Origin: an uncultured Lachnospiraceae bacterium
GTDB taxonomy: Bacteria > Bacillota > Clostridia > Lachnospirales > Lachnospiraceae
Direction: 5' to 3'
DNA length: 64,000 nucleotides
Assembly: GCA_946405625.1 (NCBI GenBank)
Contig: CAMJHQ010000008.1
Span: 1 to 64,000 of the forward strand
The notes beneath the pieces were generated by a model that saw only the letters and a program-made list of their open reading frames with translations, was not told the DNA's origin and searched no databases. Position numbers and translations under genes: made by a program. This document shows positions 1 through 8,904 of this stretch, piece after piece (the stretch's first letter is position 1; every line of letters begins with the position of its first letter).

Positions 1-89
1 TTTCAATCTCCGTTCATTATATTCATAATTCCTTAGAATCTATAATTCATCACAAGTGAACTACCCTAGTTGTAGATCTGGCAGACTTT

Positions 90-878
90 CTATACCCCAT
101 TCAACATAGTATAGAAAATCCCGTTTAATTGATTGAAATCTTTTTTCCTGTCATCTGAAATCCTATCAGATATTTCTTTTTGTTTTGGAAGCTCTGTTTT
201 AATATACTCAATAATCTCCGGTATATGTTCGTTCAGCTCCCCTTCTACTGTGACTGCCTTCCTCTCCAGCAGACTGTCAATTGCCTGTAGCAATGTTTCA
301 TTCAGATCACTTTCAGTTCCATCAAAAAGCTTTAACAAATCCTCAAACTTCATAGGTGGAATGCTATGATACCTTTCAATCCATCTGCAGCAGAGAAGGG
401 GTCTTAGCGCATATAAATACTTTTTATATTTTACTTTGTCGTCTTTCAGGAATCCATTATATGTACTATTTGCAGTTCCGTAATAATGACATAAAGCAGC
501 CTTTTCTGAGAAAAATAATCTTACCACTTTATTTATCTTTTTCCACTCCTCAGTTTCTCTATACACTATTGGAGAATTCGCCCATTCCATAAGATTGGGA
601 TTTCCTTTACCAAAAGCAAGAAGAGCCTTCCTCAGATCCCATCCGTTTATATCCAGCACCTCATCAAGCTGCCACTCTATTACATCTTTTCCCTGATCGA
701 TTCTGAGATATTCTTCCTTTTTCTGCAAATATATAAAACGCACATCATAATCGCTGTCTGGCGATGCAAAGCCCCACGCACGGCTTCCCGACTCAATGGC
801 ATACAGTATTTTCACATCATACTTAGACTCGATTGCACCTATGTTTTCCTGTATTTCTTTTTCTATATTTCTTTCCAT
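90..878 (-). CDS. RlaP-type nucleotidyltransferase (PF10127-like)
   Basis: 262 aa. The N-terminal half carries the polymerase-beta-type nucleotidyltransferase signature: GSRAWG followed by SPDSDYDVR at about residues 31-46, the GS...DxD pattern that holds the metal ions. This form (GSRxxG, then SDxDVRFIY) is typical of the RlaP/YcgL family, which is often linked to RNA repair; the substrate here is unknown. The C-terminal half is helical with many charged residues. It lies 64 bp downstream of a second gene of the same family on the same strand, so the two are probably cotranscribed. The ribosome site (AAGGGA) is about 12 nt from the ATG, which is long, so the exact start is less sure. Family is clear; role is not. 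Confidence 0.75.
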   Translation of the reverse strand: MERNIEKEIQENIGAIESKYDVKILYAIESGSRAWGFASPDSDYDVRFIYLQKKEEYLRIDQGKDVIEWQLDEVLDINGWDLRKALLAFGKGNPNLMEWANSPIVYRETEEWKKINKVVRLFFSEKAALCHYYGTANSTYNGFLKDDKVKYKKYLYALRPLLCCRWIERYHSIPPMKFEDLLKLFDGTESDLNETLLQAIDSLLERKAVTVEGELNEHIPEIIEYIKTELPKQKEISDRISDDRKKDFNQLNGIFYTMLNGV

Positions 879-942
879 ACTATGTATAATCCCTTAAACC
901 GCAAATGTTTTGACACCCTATAACATACGGACTGCTACGTTT

Positions 943-1983
943 CTAAAGAAACTCTCCCAAAACAACTCTTCTGTTAATCCTTTCCACAAATGCTTCTATC
1001 CTTGCCATATCCGGATTATCCGGTAGTTTACTACGCAGCTCAGCCTTCCTGTATTTCTCTTCAAATTCAGCTACAATATTATAGAAGTCATCATTAAGAC
1101 GACCATCAACCATATATTTCCCGTCTCTTATACTTCTGAGCAGTTTCAGTTCATCATCAGGTCTTCTTGTCCGTATAAGACCATTCTCCAGAATATCCGT
1201 ACCCATCATAAAAAGTCTGACGAGATGCATCGCATGCTTATTCAGATGATTATCATCCTTCTTCTTATTGCGCTTTCCTATCTTGTCATACTCCCTGATC
1301 ACAGTATTCATGGTATTCATCATATCATTATAAGCTCTTAGCGGAAAATGCTTCATCACTCCATCCACGAAGATTTCCTTATCCAGTCCTTCGGTTACTG
1401 CATCATCTATATAAAGATTTGTTTCTCCCTGTCCGCTTAGAGTCTGTCTTCGATTATAATCATCTAGAGCATACTGCACCGACCTAATGATATGCTCTTC
1501 CTGTTCCGGCTGAGTCATTGAACCTCTCGCGATTGCATTTTGCAGACGCCTGAGCTGTGCATCAGCATAGTGTCCAAATGAAGTCGCAGCTCTTTTGGAT
1601 AAGAACATATCTTTATTATCCAGTAACTCCTGCCCTATCTCAGACTTAATGACATACTCATCTTCATCAATCCCCAAAATCTCTATCGTGTTGGGATTAC
1701 AGTTTATAAGAAGCTTGATAATCTTATTGAAAGAGTATATTACAGTATCAGTCTTCCTATCTTCAAACTGCTCGAACTCAGTAAATCCTATCAGATCCGA
1801 TGGAAGATTCAGCGTTATTCCTCTAAAATCAACATCGCTTCCTTCTCTATTGGTTCCGTATCCATAACTTCCGGAAACTCCAAGAAGAATTATATGATTC
1901 CCCAGCCGTGAATTATCTCGAATAAAATCATATTCATTTCTTTTTATATATTCTTTGAAGTTCATTTTTATTTCGTCTCCCAT
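943..1983 (-). CDS. RlaP-type nucleotidyltransferase, second copy
   Basis: 346 aa. Near the N terminus it has GVSGSYGYGTNREGSDVDFRG, again the GS...SDxDxR nucleotidyltransferase core (metal ligands at the DVD aspartates). It is only distantly similar to its neighbour and is about 80 residues longer, with a helical C-terminal part rich in Arg and Lys that could bind RNA. The start is fixed by AAGGAGT five nt before the ATG at 1983; the downstream ATG (MNFKEY) has no better site. Tandem RlaP-like genes suggest a nucleic-acid modification or repair pair (inference). No RtcB or RNA ligase is in the window to support an RNA-repair operon. Confidence 0.75.
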   Translation of the reverse strand: MGDEIKMNFKEYIKRNEYDFIRDNSRLGNHIILLGVSGSYGYGTNREGSDVDFRGITLNLPSDLIGFTEFEQFEDRKTDTVIYSFNKIIKLLINCNPNTIEILGIDEDEYVIKSEIGQELLDNKDMFLSKRAATSFGHYADAQLRRLQNAIARGSMTQPEQEEHIIRSVQYALDDYNRRQTLSGQGETNLYIDDAVTEGLDKEIFVDGVMKHFPLRAYNDMMNTMNTVIREYDKIGKRNKKKDDNHLNKHAMHLVRLFMMGTDILENGLIRTRRPDDELKLLRSIRDGKYMVDGRLNDDFYNIVAEFEEKYRKAELRSKLPDNPDMARIEAFVERINRRVVLGEFL

Positions 1984-2055
1984 CAGGACTCCTTAAAGCT
2001 CACTTAAATCTACATAAATAACTAACCTCTTTGCTTATTCCGTTGAAATAAATGA

Positions 2056-2093
2056 AAAACGGAGTTACTCTCACTTGAGAATCACTCCGTTTT
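2056..2093 (-). terminator. Rho-independent terminator
   Basis: Inverted repeat AAAACGGAGT / ACTCCGTTTT with an 18-nt loop, read on the minus strand just past the stop of the transglutaminase-like gene. The stem begins and ends in A/T runs, so it could also work in the other direction. Confidence 0.75.
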
Positions 2094-2127
2094 GAAAAAT
2101 CTTTACAGACCACCGGAAATCTCTTTA

Positions 2128-3531
2128 TTAGTTCAGCTTTATTCTGATAACATTATAGCCATCTACAACATTATCATAATCTCGCGTTATTCTGTAAGCA
2201 TAAGAGCCATAATAACCAAGCCCTCCGACAATACTCTGTATATCATATCTGTTATATTCATAATCCATAACAGCATATTCTACATCTGCCTTATTTCCTG
2301 CGTCTACTACTTCGCCCAGATAACGTTCGAACTCAGAAATGTCCTCAAAGAGCAGTCCATTTTTATAATAATAGTTTTCTCTCATGGAATTACACTCGGG
2401 ATAAAACTCCTCATCCCATATGTGATCATCATCCATCACGTCATCACTGACATTAAAAAATGTATGCGATGTCATATCATAACCATTGCCGCCGGTATTA
2501 GACGGATCATCCCAGGTAACGTCTACATGGTGCCACGCTCCTCCGAGATTCACCATATTCCAACCATGCTGCATTCCGGAAGTTCCGGTAACAAATATAC
2601 AGTCCACACCCGCTATATTAAGTATCAGCTCAAATGCACTCGCATAACCCTGACATACAGCATTTCTGTTAACAAGTGCTCCGTATGCCGAATGAAGTAC
2701 CGGTGCATCATCCGACTTGGAATAATGGCATTTTTCAATCAGGAAATCATGCACTGCAAGTTCAATCTGATAATCGCTCATTTGAGGAGTCAGAATATCG
2801 CCCATTATCTTTTCAACAGCTTTATCCAGTTCCGCTGCCTCACTGTTTTCTTCAGGAAGAGGCACACCAAATACCCGATGTCGATATACATATGCTTCAT
2901 CATTACGATGAAGTATCAGCTTAACAGTTTGAACACCACTAGTCTCTTCACTTATCAGATACTGTTCCAGATAACCCATATTGGTTCCGATATTTTCATT
3001 GGCATTCAGTACAAACTCCTCACCCGGACCTGATGAATATATATCAAACATATCTTCATCGCTGTTCTTGATATAATAATTTACAGCCTGAATAAACTCC
3101 AGCTCAGTAGTAGCCGGGTCATCTGCAAACAAGCCATGAATATCATCCGGAACATCCTTCGGATTAAATACAGGGCCTGCATTTCCTTCAGCAAAAGCCT
3201 CCGCTGCAGCTTCTTCGGCGGGACTTGAATAGATCTGTTCCGAACCGTATAGTGCTGCGGCCTCCTCGGCAGGACTTGAGTAAAGCTGTTCCGTACTACC
3301 CATTGCCTTAGCCATTTCAGCCGGACTTGAATACTCCTGTTCAGTATCATCCGACGCTTCAGTTTCTTCGACAGTGGCCGAATCCTCCTGCTCCGCAGTA
3401 TCTTCTGCAGCTATGTAATCAGTATCTCCACTTCCTTTAACATAAACTATGACCTGATAAGCGGTAAAGATCACCATTGCCAATACAACCAGTGAAACTG
3501 CCGCTATCATTATTTTCTTCTTTAAATCCAT
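2128..3531 (-). CDS. Membrane-anchored transglutaminase-like protein
   Basis: 467 aa. Residues 6-29 form one membrane segment after MDLKKK, placing the rest outside the cell. An acidic, Ser/Glu-rich linker follows with three copies of YSSPAE (about residues 67-105). The C-terminal half has the transglutaminase/cysteine-protease-like core: Cys in NAVCQGYASAF, His in MQHGWNMV and Asp in HVDVTWDDP give the usual Cys-His-Asp triad. Such proteins are usually proteases or cross-linking enzymes on the cell surface; the substrate is unknown. AGAGGGG lies close before the ATG. A second protein with the same core is at 22945-23883, but the two have different architectures. Confidence 0.8.
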   Translation of the reverse strand: MDLKKKIMIAAVSLVVLAMVIFTAYQVIVYVKGSGDTDYIAAEDTAEQEDSATVEETEASDDTEQEYSSPAEMAKAMGSTEQLYSSPAEEAAALYGSEQIYSSPAEEAAAEAFAEGNAGPVFNPKDVPDDIHGLFADDPATTELEFIQAVNYYIKNSDEDMFDIYSSGPGEEFVLNANENIGTNMGYLEQYLISEETSGVQTVKLILHRNDEAYVYRHRVFGVPLPEENSEAAELDKAVEKIMGDILTPQMSDYQIELAVHDFLIEKCHYSKSDDAPVLHSAYGALVNRNAVCQGYASAFELILNIAGVDCIFVTGTSGMQHGWNMVNLGGAWHHVDVTWDDPSNTGGNGYDMTSHTFFNVSDDVMDDDHIWDEEFYPECNSMRENYYYKNGLLFEDISEFERYLGEVVDAGNKADVEYAVMDYEYNRYDIQSIVGGLGYYGSYAYRITRDYDNVVDGYNVIRIKLN

Positions 3532-3575
3532 ATATCCCCTCTGTAATTCATATATTTCCTTATAACCCTATCTTC

Positions 3576-4844
3576 TTATATGCTATAAAAAGCCTCCGCA
3601 AAATCTCTTAAAAACTCAAGATCTTTAATTCCCGCAGTCTCAAATGACGAATGCATAGCAAGCTGTGCAAGTCCGATATCCGCAGTATTTATAGATACAT
3701 GAGAATTTGAAATATTACCCAGTGTACTTCCACCCGGTTCATCCGAATGATTCACAAATATCTGATACGGAATGTTGCTGTCATCGCAGATCATTCTCAC
3801 AAATGCCGCCGAAACAGCATCGGTGGTATAACTCTGTCTTGCGCTGAACTTGATCACTATTCCTTCGTTCATTTTCGGACTCTGAACCGGATCATACTTA
3901 TCTGCATGTGCCGGATGAAATGCATGAGCATTATCTGCCGAAATCATAAAACTGTTTGCATATGCGGTATAGTATTCTTCCCTGCTCCTTCCGAGATTGT
4001 CATTTATCCTGTCGATCAGGCTTTCAAGAAAGCTCGAATCCGCACCCTGCTTGGTTCTCGATCCAACTTCTTCATTGTCAAATACACATAGCATCTTAAC
4101 ATATTCGGAATTCTCTGCTAACGCAAAACCTGAAAGCGTGCACCAGACGCATTCCTGATCATCCAGTCTCGAAGAGCCGATAAATTCATCATTCGTTCCC
4201 CAGATCGTACCCTTATCCCTGATATACATATAAAGGTCTTTACCGATAATACTCTTCTCTTCTACACCTGCTTTTTCTGCCACGAGAGACATGATCGATC
4301 TGTCTCCCTCAGATGTTCCAACTATCGGAAGCATGTCCTTCTGAAAACTATAGGAATATCCCTTATTCGCCTCTCTGTTCATATGAATAGCAAGTGACGG
4401 AATAACAGCTATATCCTTATCCAGATTTACCAATTCCTGTCTGATCTCATCACCGTCTCTTACAACTATCCTTCCTGCAACCGAAAGCGGACGGTCAAAC
4501 CACGGAGCCAGCAGCATTCCACCATATTTTTCTACATTAAGACGTACATAGTCTTTTCCGCGCATTTCCGGATCTTCCTTTAGCTTTGGGCACGGTGAAT
4601 CCGAATGACTTGCGATAATCCTGAATCCCTTATAGTCAGGCTTTGGAATAGTAAATGCTATTATCGACGAATCATTTCTTGTAACATAATATTTTCCGCC
4701 TGCCTCAAGCTTCCAGATTTCAGATTCCCTAAGTCCGGTAAAATCCGCCGCATCAAGAATATACTTAACATTTTCTATCACATGATATGCCGTCGGTGAC
4801 TTGTCGATAAGATTCAATACTTCTTTGGCATATTCCCTACTCAT
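3576..4844 (-). CDS. M18 family aspartyl-type aminopeptidase
   Basis: 422 aa, a normal length for cytosolic M18 dinuclear zinc aminopeptidases that remove N-terminal acidic residues from peptides. Seen in order: IIASHSDSPCPK (first zinc His), SSRLDDQE (bridging Asp region), DNEEVGSRT (catalytic Glu pair), ISADNAHAFHP, and HSDEPGGSTLG near the C terminus. The ATG at 4844 is preferred over the GTG one codon before it because AAGGAG is 7 nt from the ATG. It follows the GGDEF gene by 11 nt, with the ribosome site touching the upstream stop, so the two form an operon. Confidence 0.9.
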   Translation of the reverse strand: MSREYAKEVLNLIDKSPTAYHVIENVKYILDAADFTGLRESEIWKLEAGGKYYVTRNDSSIIAFTIPKPDYKGFRIIASHSDSPCPKLKEDPEMRGKDYVRLNVEKYGGMLLAPWFDRPLSVAGRIVVRDGDEIRQELVNLDKDIAVIPSLAIHMNREANKGYSYSFQKDMLPIVGTSEGDRSIMSLVAEKAGVEEKSIIGKDLYMYIRDKGTIWGTNDEFIGSSRLDDQECVWCTLSGFALAENSEYVKMLCVFDNEEVGSRTKQGADSSFLESLIDRINDNLGRSREEYYTAYANSFMISADNAHAFHPAHADKYDPVQSPKMNEGIVIKFSARQSYTTDAVSAAFVRMICDDSNIPYQIFVNHSDEPGGSTLGNISNSHVSINTADIGLAQLAMHSSFETAGIKDLEFLRDFAEAFYSI

Positions 4845-4855
4845 CACAATTCTCC

Positions 4856-5968
4856 TTATACAGATGAAATTACCCTGTCTCTTCCTTCACTCTTTGCTTC
4901 GTACAGACAGTCGTCAGCTTCTTTGAGAAGCGAAACTATAGTCTTATGCTTTTTACAAAGTACAAGGCCCGCACTGACAGTAAGATTAACATCCGGATAA
5001 TTCTCTATTTTAATCTGTTTAAGATCCTGTCTTATCGTATCGATCCTGCTTTCTGCTTCTTCCTTACTGTCTGCATTATACAGAAGCACGAATTCCTCTC
5101 CTCCGTATCTTGCCGCAAGTTCTACCTTCGGATCGCTGCCCTGTGCGAGTAATACATCTCCGAATCTGCTCAAAACTTCATCACCGAACAAATGACCGTA
5201 TGTATCATTTATCTTTTTAAAGTAGTCAAGATCGAACATCGCTATATATCTTTTATCCGAACCAAAAAGGTCTTCGTGTGTTTCAAGATAGTTGAACATA
5301 TATCTTCTGTTATTGATGCCTGTAAGTTCATCGGTAACTGCCATATCAGCAAGCTTATTCATCAGCTCTTCGTTATAATGCTTTTCCTTATCATAGGCAT
5401 TAAACACAAGAATAAGAGTTATTCCTATCCAAAGTCCCGCAATTATCAAAGATATTGCTGTATCATATACTTCTTCAAACTGATTATGATTGAGTTCTCC
5501 TACCAATACCGGAAGTCCGTGCTGCTCAGCCTGTCCGCTCGTAAAATAATATGAAGCAAAGATAGATACCAGATGAAATACACTGCATATACCCAGTGCC
5601 ACATATCGCCTTACTCCATGCTCCGAAAGAATGATAAGAATAAGTCCGGCTATAAGATATATAGGCATACCTGAATTAATTCCTCCGTTTATATAAAACA
5701 GGTATGTCAGGACGATCAGGTTCATAAAATATACGAATACTATTCTGACCAGACTCTTCTTTTCCTTCGCAAATGCAAGATGAAACAGAAGCAGCATAAA
5801 AATCGCAGCTCCTATATTAAAGATGACAGTCCAGAGATTGTTTCCCTCCAGCAGCATGATTGCTGCACATGTAACCACCATAACGATACATGCAAGAAGA
5901 GAAAAAAGCAGCATCTTATCTCTCAGATCTTTTTGATCATTATATATTTCTCTTAATGGCTTCCCCAT
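4856..5968 (-). CDS. Membrane GGDEF diguanylate cyclase
   Basis: 370 aa. Roughly six membrane helices fill residues 18-195. A GGDEF domain follows, starting at TDELTGINNRRYM. The active-site loop is RYGGEEF, a functional GGEEF form, so the protein should make cyclic di-GMP from two GTP molecules. The membrane part may sense a signal; it contains no PAS or Cache motif that I recognise. AAAGGAG precedes the ATG. Two inverted repeats lie upstream (5984-6001 and 6085-6126), one directly before the ribosome site, so expression is probably controlled. Confidence 0.88.
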   Translation of the reverse strand: MGKPLREIYNDQKDLRDKMLLFSLLACIVMVVTCAAIMLLEGNNLWTVIFNIGAAIFMLLLFHLAFAKEKKSLVRIVFVYFMNLIVLTYLFYINGGINSGMPIYLIAGLILIILSEHGVRRYVALGICSVFHLVSIFASYYFTSGQAEQHGLPVLVGELNHNQFEEVYDTAISLIIAGLWIGITLILVFNAYDKEKHYNEELMNKLADMAVTDELTGINNRRYMFNYLETHEDLFGSDKRYIAMFDLDYFKKINDTYGHLFGDEVLSRFGDVLLAQGSDPKVELAARYGGEEFVLLYNADSKEEAESRIDTIRQDLKQIKIENYPDVNLTVSAGLVLCKKHKTIVSLLKEADDCLYEAKSEGRDRVISSV

Positions 5969-5983
5969 GTTTCTCCTTTATAC

Positions 5984-6001
5984 AGTGATATCATTATCAC
6001 T
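5984..6001. promoter_or_regulatory. Inverted repeat before the GGDEF gene
   Basis: AGTGATA / TATCACT arms of 7 bp separated by TCAT, located just upstream of the ribosome site of the GGDEF gene. The position in the 5' untranslated region fits an operator for a repressor. The binding protein is unknown. Confidence 0.45.
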
Positions 6002-6084
6002 TAATCTTTTATAATTATATACTTCGTCAATCGGAAGTTGATTTCCTTCTTTTGTATAACGATATATGATTTTCTAAAATTAAT

Positions 6085-6126
6085 AAGTAGTATAATGTAA
6101 TTATCGTAAATTACATTATACTACTT
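6085..6126. promoter_or_regulatory. Perfect 18-bp AT-rich palindrome
   Basis: Arms AAGTAGTATAATGTAATT and its exact complement, with loop ATCGTA. It sits between the end of hisD and the start of the GGDEF gene. On the minus strand it contains TATAAT, with ATGACT 17 bp upstream, so it may overlap a promoter for the GGDEF gene. No U-run follows, so it is not a standard terminator. Its centre (AATTATCGTAA) recurs in the palindrome at 63132-63153. Confidence 0.5.
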
Positions 6127-6216
6127 CATAACATCTTAGTCATATGATAATTTGCATAAATTATACTATAAATACTGAAAAAACAGATATTTTTAATATA
6201 ATCTCAATAAACTGCC

Positions 6217-7503
6217 TTATTTTCTCACCTTGACAGCAAGTGCATGAGCTCTCATCCCTTCTGCTTCTGCAAGTTCGATTATATAATCAGCATTTTCCTT
6301 CAATGCATTTTCAGGATATTTTATAACGCTGTAACCCCTCACGAATTCATTTACTGACATACCTGATGAGAATCTTGCGGTACCGCAGGTCGGAAGGATA
6401 TGATTTGTTCCGCAGAAATAGTCGCCCACCGGTTCAGTACTGTATTCACCCACAAATACTGCTCCCGCATTTGTGATCTTCGAAAGCACTTCTTCATAGT
6501 CTTCCAGAAGGAGCTCTGCATGTTCCGGTGCAATACCGTTCACAGCTTCAACTGCTTCATTGATTGAATCTACGACAAAGATATCTCCATAGTTAGTAAA
6601 TGTCTTCTCTGTTTCTTTGACGAGATCATTCTCTGATGTAAGTCGGTTTATCTCTGCTTTTATCTTTTCAGCCTGTGTTTCAGATAATACAAATGCTGTG
6701 CTGGCTTCAAAGCCTGTTCCGTGTTCAGCCTGTGACATCATGTCTGCGGCAATGAAAGTCGGATCTGCCTTTTCATCTGCAATTATCGCAATTTCAGAAG
6801 GACCGGCAATCGAATCGATCTTAACCTCCCCGAACAGAAGCTTCTTCGCCATCTGCGTATAGTTATTTCCCGGACCAGTTATAGCATCAACCTTCTTAAC
6901 TTTTTCTGTTCCGTAAGCAACAGCGGCAAGTCCCTGCGAACCCGATATTTTATAATAATTTCTTACCCCAAGGTAATCCGCTACATAAAGAAGCCTGTCG
7001 TCTATAGTTCCGTCCTTCCTTGGCTTTGTGAGGATGTAAATGTTCGGAACACCGGCAACAACTGCCGGAACAAGATTCATACAAAGTGTTGAGATAAGTG
7101 GTGCCATATCTCCCGGAACCGTTACAGCCACACTGTTGAGCGGCGTATATTTTCTTTCAAGTACCGCTCCGTTCTCAAACTTCTCTACGAATCCTGAAGG
7201 AAGCTGTCTTCTGTGGAACCTGAAGAGATTATCACAGGCAAGCTTTACCGCATTCTTAAATTCATCCGATACTCTCTCCTTTGCTGCTTCAAATTCAGCA
7301 TCCGAAACCATAAGACCGATCTCATCGATATCGACTCCGTCAAATTTCTGCATATATTCTTTCAGGGCTTCATCGCCCTTTTCTTTTACATTTTTCAGTA
7401 CATCCTTGACTGTGATCTCAACCGCCTCCGGTATGCCGCTTTTTCTGGACAGAAGATTCTGATATCTTGTATTTTCTAAACTGAATTTACTGATTGTGAC
7501 CAT
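6217..7503 (-). CDS. hisD: Histidinol dehydrogenase
   Basis: Catalyses the last two steps of histidine synthesis, oxidising L-histidinol to histidine with two NAD. Family motifs are present: AITGPGNNYTQMAK, GPSEIAII, the zinc and catalytic region QAEHGTGFEA, and GTNHILPTCGTARF. The open frame runs 72 codons further upstream, but AAGGAGG eight nt before the ATG at 7503 gives 428 aa, the usual family length. No other his gene is in the window, so hisD stands alone here. The leader holds a promoter and a terminator hairpin (7619-7719), so it may be attenuated. Confidence 0.95.
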   Translation of the reverse strand: MVTISKFSLENTRYQNLLSRKSGIPEAVEITVKDVLKNVKEKGDEALKEYMQKFDGVDIDEIGLMVSDAEFEAAKERVSDEFKNAVKLACDNLFRFHRRQLPSGFVEKFENGAVLERKYTPLNSVAVTVPGDMAPLISTLCMNLVPAVVAGVPNIYILTKPRKDGTIDDRLLYVADYLGVRNYYKISGSQGLAAVAYGTEKVKKVDAITGPGNNYTQMAKKLLFGEVKIDSIAGPSEIAIIADEKADPTFIAADMMSQAEHGTGFEASTAFVLSETQAEKIKAEINRLTSENDLVKETEKTFTNYGDIFVVDSINEAVEAVNGIAPEHAELLLEDYEEVLSKITNAGAVFVGEYSTEPVGDYFCGTNHILPTCGTARFSSGMSVNEFVRGYSVIKYPENALKENADYIIELAEAEGMRAHALAVKVRK

Positions 7504-7618
7504 TTGTATACCTCCTTGATTAAACTGATATATAAACTGTATATTTCCCTTATCGATATACTTGTAAGCAAATATGTTCCGTAACAATTCTGCGGCCGCG
7601 GCGCCTCGGCCTGAAAAT

Positions 7619-7660
7619 GAAAAACGCCTGTCAGGGATTTTTATTTTCCCTAACAGGCGT
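7619..7660 (-). terminator. Terminator in the hisD leader (possible attenuator)
   Basis: A 14-bp stem with one mismatch (ACGCCTGTTAGGGA / TCCCTGACAGGCGT), followed on the minus strand by TTTTT. It starts about 31 nt after the -10 box of a consensus promoter (7691-7719) and ends about 115 nt before hisD. It either ends the upstream DUF2974 operon or acts as an attenuator for hisD. No run of His codons and no T-box sequence were seen, so the control signal is unknown. Confidence 0.65.
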
Positions 7661-7690
7661 GGATCAAGCATTCCGCTTACTATCATCGTC

Positions 7691-7719
7691 AGAATAACAT
7701 CTGAATATATCATTGTCAA
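7691..7719 (-). promoter_or_regulatory. Sigma-A promoter upstream of hisD
   Basis: TTGACA (7714-7719), a 17-bp spacer, and TATTCT (7691-7696) on the minus strand. It lies in the gap after the DUF2974 gene and points at hisD; the terminator hairpin lies between it and the gene. Confidence 0.7.
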
Positions 7720-7753
7720 TCATATTTTCAAAAAATATACTACAGGTATAGTT

Positions 7754-8887
7754 TTATGACTTCTTATCTATACGCTTGACCGGCTTTATCTTACTCTTCA
7801 CATTATTGATAATGATCTCATTACCGATTTTGATAAGTCTCTTTACCAGCTCTGAAAACTCCTGCTGTTTCTCAGGTTCCATACTCTTAAAAGCTTTGAT
7901 AAGATCGGATATGATCTTTATTCCGCCTTCACTTATCTCATTAAGCGTTCTGACTCCGGCCGAATCAATGATCGATGAAAAGAGTGAATCCGTAAATGAG
8001 CGTCTGTCTTCATCACTCATCGTCGAAAGCCATTTCATCATAGTCTTATCTATCAGGCGGCTGTTAGCGCTGATCTTATCTGCGCTGACAAAATCTCTTC
8101 CGTATACAAGCCATGTCATCGGATCATGCTGTGCCACAAACTTTGCACTGCTCTTTATGATATGATTCTCATATTCATTTGAGAGCATTACGCCAACTAC
8201 ACTTTCCTCCGGGATAATACTCACAATCCTCGGAAGTATTTCCTTATAGCCGGGCTTATCAAGTATCTCCTGTCTGAATCCGGGGCCATCATTGGAATAG
8301 ACATTTTTTATCCGTTCCTGAATACTCTTATCACAGAAGGCACCTGCATACACAGCAAAATTTCCGCCCTTCGAATGCCCTCCGAGGATCAGTTCATCAC
8401 TGCCCTTCAGATATTTATTTACATACTCTACAGCTCTCTTCTGTCCTGCTGTCTCAGTCATGAAAGAAAGATTGAAATCTTCTCTCCATCCTACCACTGT
8501 ATTGTCGGTTCCTCTGAATGCCGCATAGCGCATCCCTTCCGGAAATCTGAATGTGACCGCAGAATACTGCTCACCCTTCTCCGGATCAACTATATTAATA
8601 TAGTTTTCCATCAGAAGGTCCCTATATCGCGGTGCCTCTGCTGCCTTTTGTAAAATGAATGGCGATGTTTTAAAAAATGTACTTCTGCTCTTTATTTCTT
8701 CCTCCGTATGGAGTTCAAAATATGCCCTAGCAACATCTTCCATAATCATGCCTTCATCCGATTTTAATACACCTTCAAAATCTGTATATGCTATCCACGA
8801 AAGGATAAGATTATCCACAGAATTAAAGTGATCGACATCATAAGGCACATCGCCTCTCCAGTCTATGTACTCCGATATATTTGCCAT
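7754..8887 (-). CDS. DUF2974 (Mbeg1-like) lipase-fold protein
   Basis: 377 aa. The protein starts MANISEYIDWRGDV, the usual opening of the DUF2974 family. It has an alpha/beta-hydrolase core: FRGTDNTVVGWREDF, then the nucleophile elbow GGHSKGGNFAVY (Ser in GHSKG) and NDGPGF. These point to a serine lipase or esterase, often proposed as phospholipase-like. No signal peptide is seen. The ATG at 8887 is chosen because AGAGGTG lies 6 nt before it; the GTG at 8896 falls inside that site. aroK lies 17 bp upstream on the same strand, so the two genes probably share a transcript. Confidence 0.82.
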   Translation of the reverse strand: MANISEYIDWRGDVPYDVDHFNSVDNLILSWIAYTDFEGVLKSDEGMIMEDVARAYFELHTEEEIKSRSTFFKTSPFILQKAAEAPRYRDLLMENYINIVDPEKGEQYSAVTFRFPEGMRYAAFRGTDNTVVGWREDFNLSFMTETAGQKRAVEYVNKYLKGSDELILGGHSKGGNFAVYAGAFCDKSIQERIKNVYSNDGPGFRQEILDKPGYKEILPRIVSIIPEESVVGVMLSNEYENHIIKSSAKFVAQHDPMTWLVYGRDFVSADKISANSRLIDKTMMKWLSTMSDEDRRSFTDSLFSSIIDSAGVRTLNEISEGGIKIISDLIKAFKSMEPEKQQEFSELVKRLIKIGNEIIINNVKSKIKPVKRIDKKS

Positions 8888-8904
8888 AACATTCACCTCT
8901 GAAA

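Noticed and set aside
2092-3033. 313-aa plus-strand frame
   Set aside because: Lies opposite the transglutaminase-like gene, which has a signal anchor, triad and ribosome site.
7504-7719. N-terminal extension of hisD by 72 codons
   Set aside because: It would include the promoter and terminator hairpin; a strong ribosome site at 7503 gives the normal protein length.
7619-7719. T-box or His-attenuator upstream of hisD
   Set aside because: No AGGGTGGNACCGCG-type T-box and no run of His codons in the leader.
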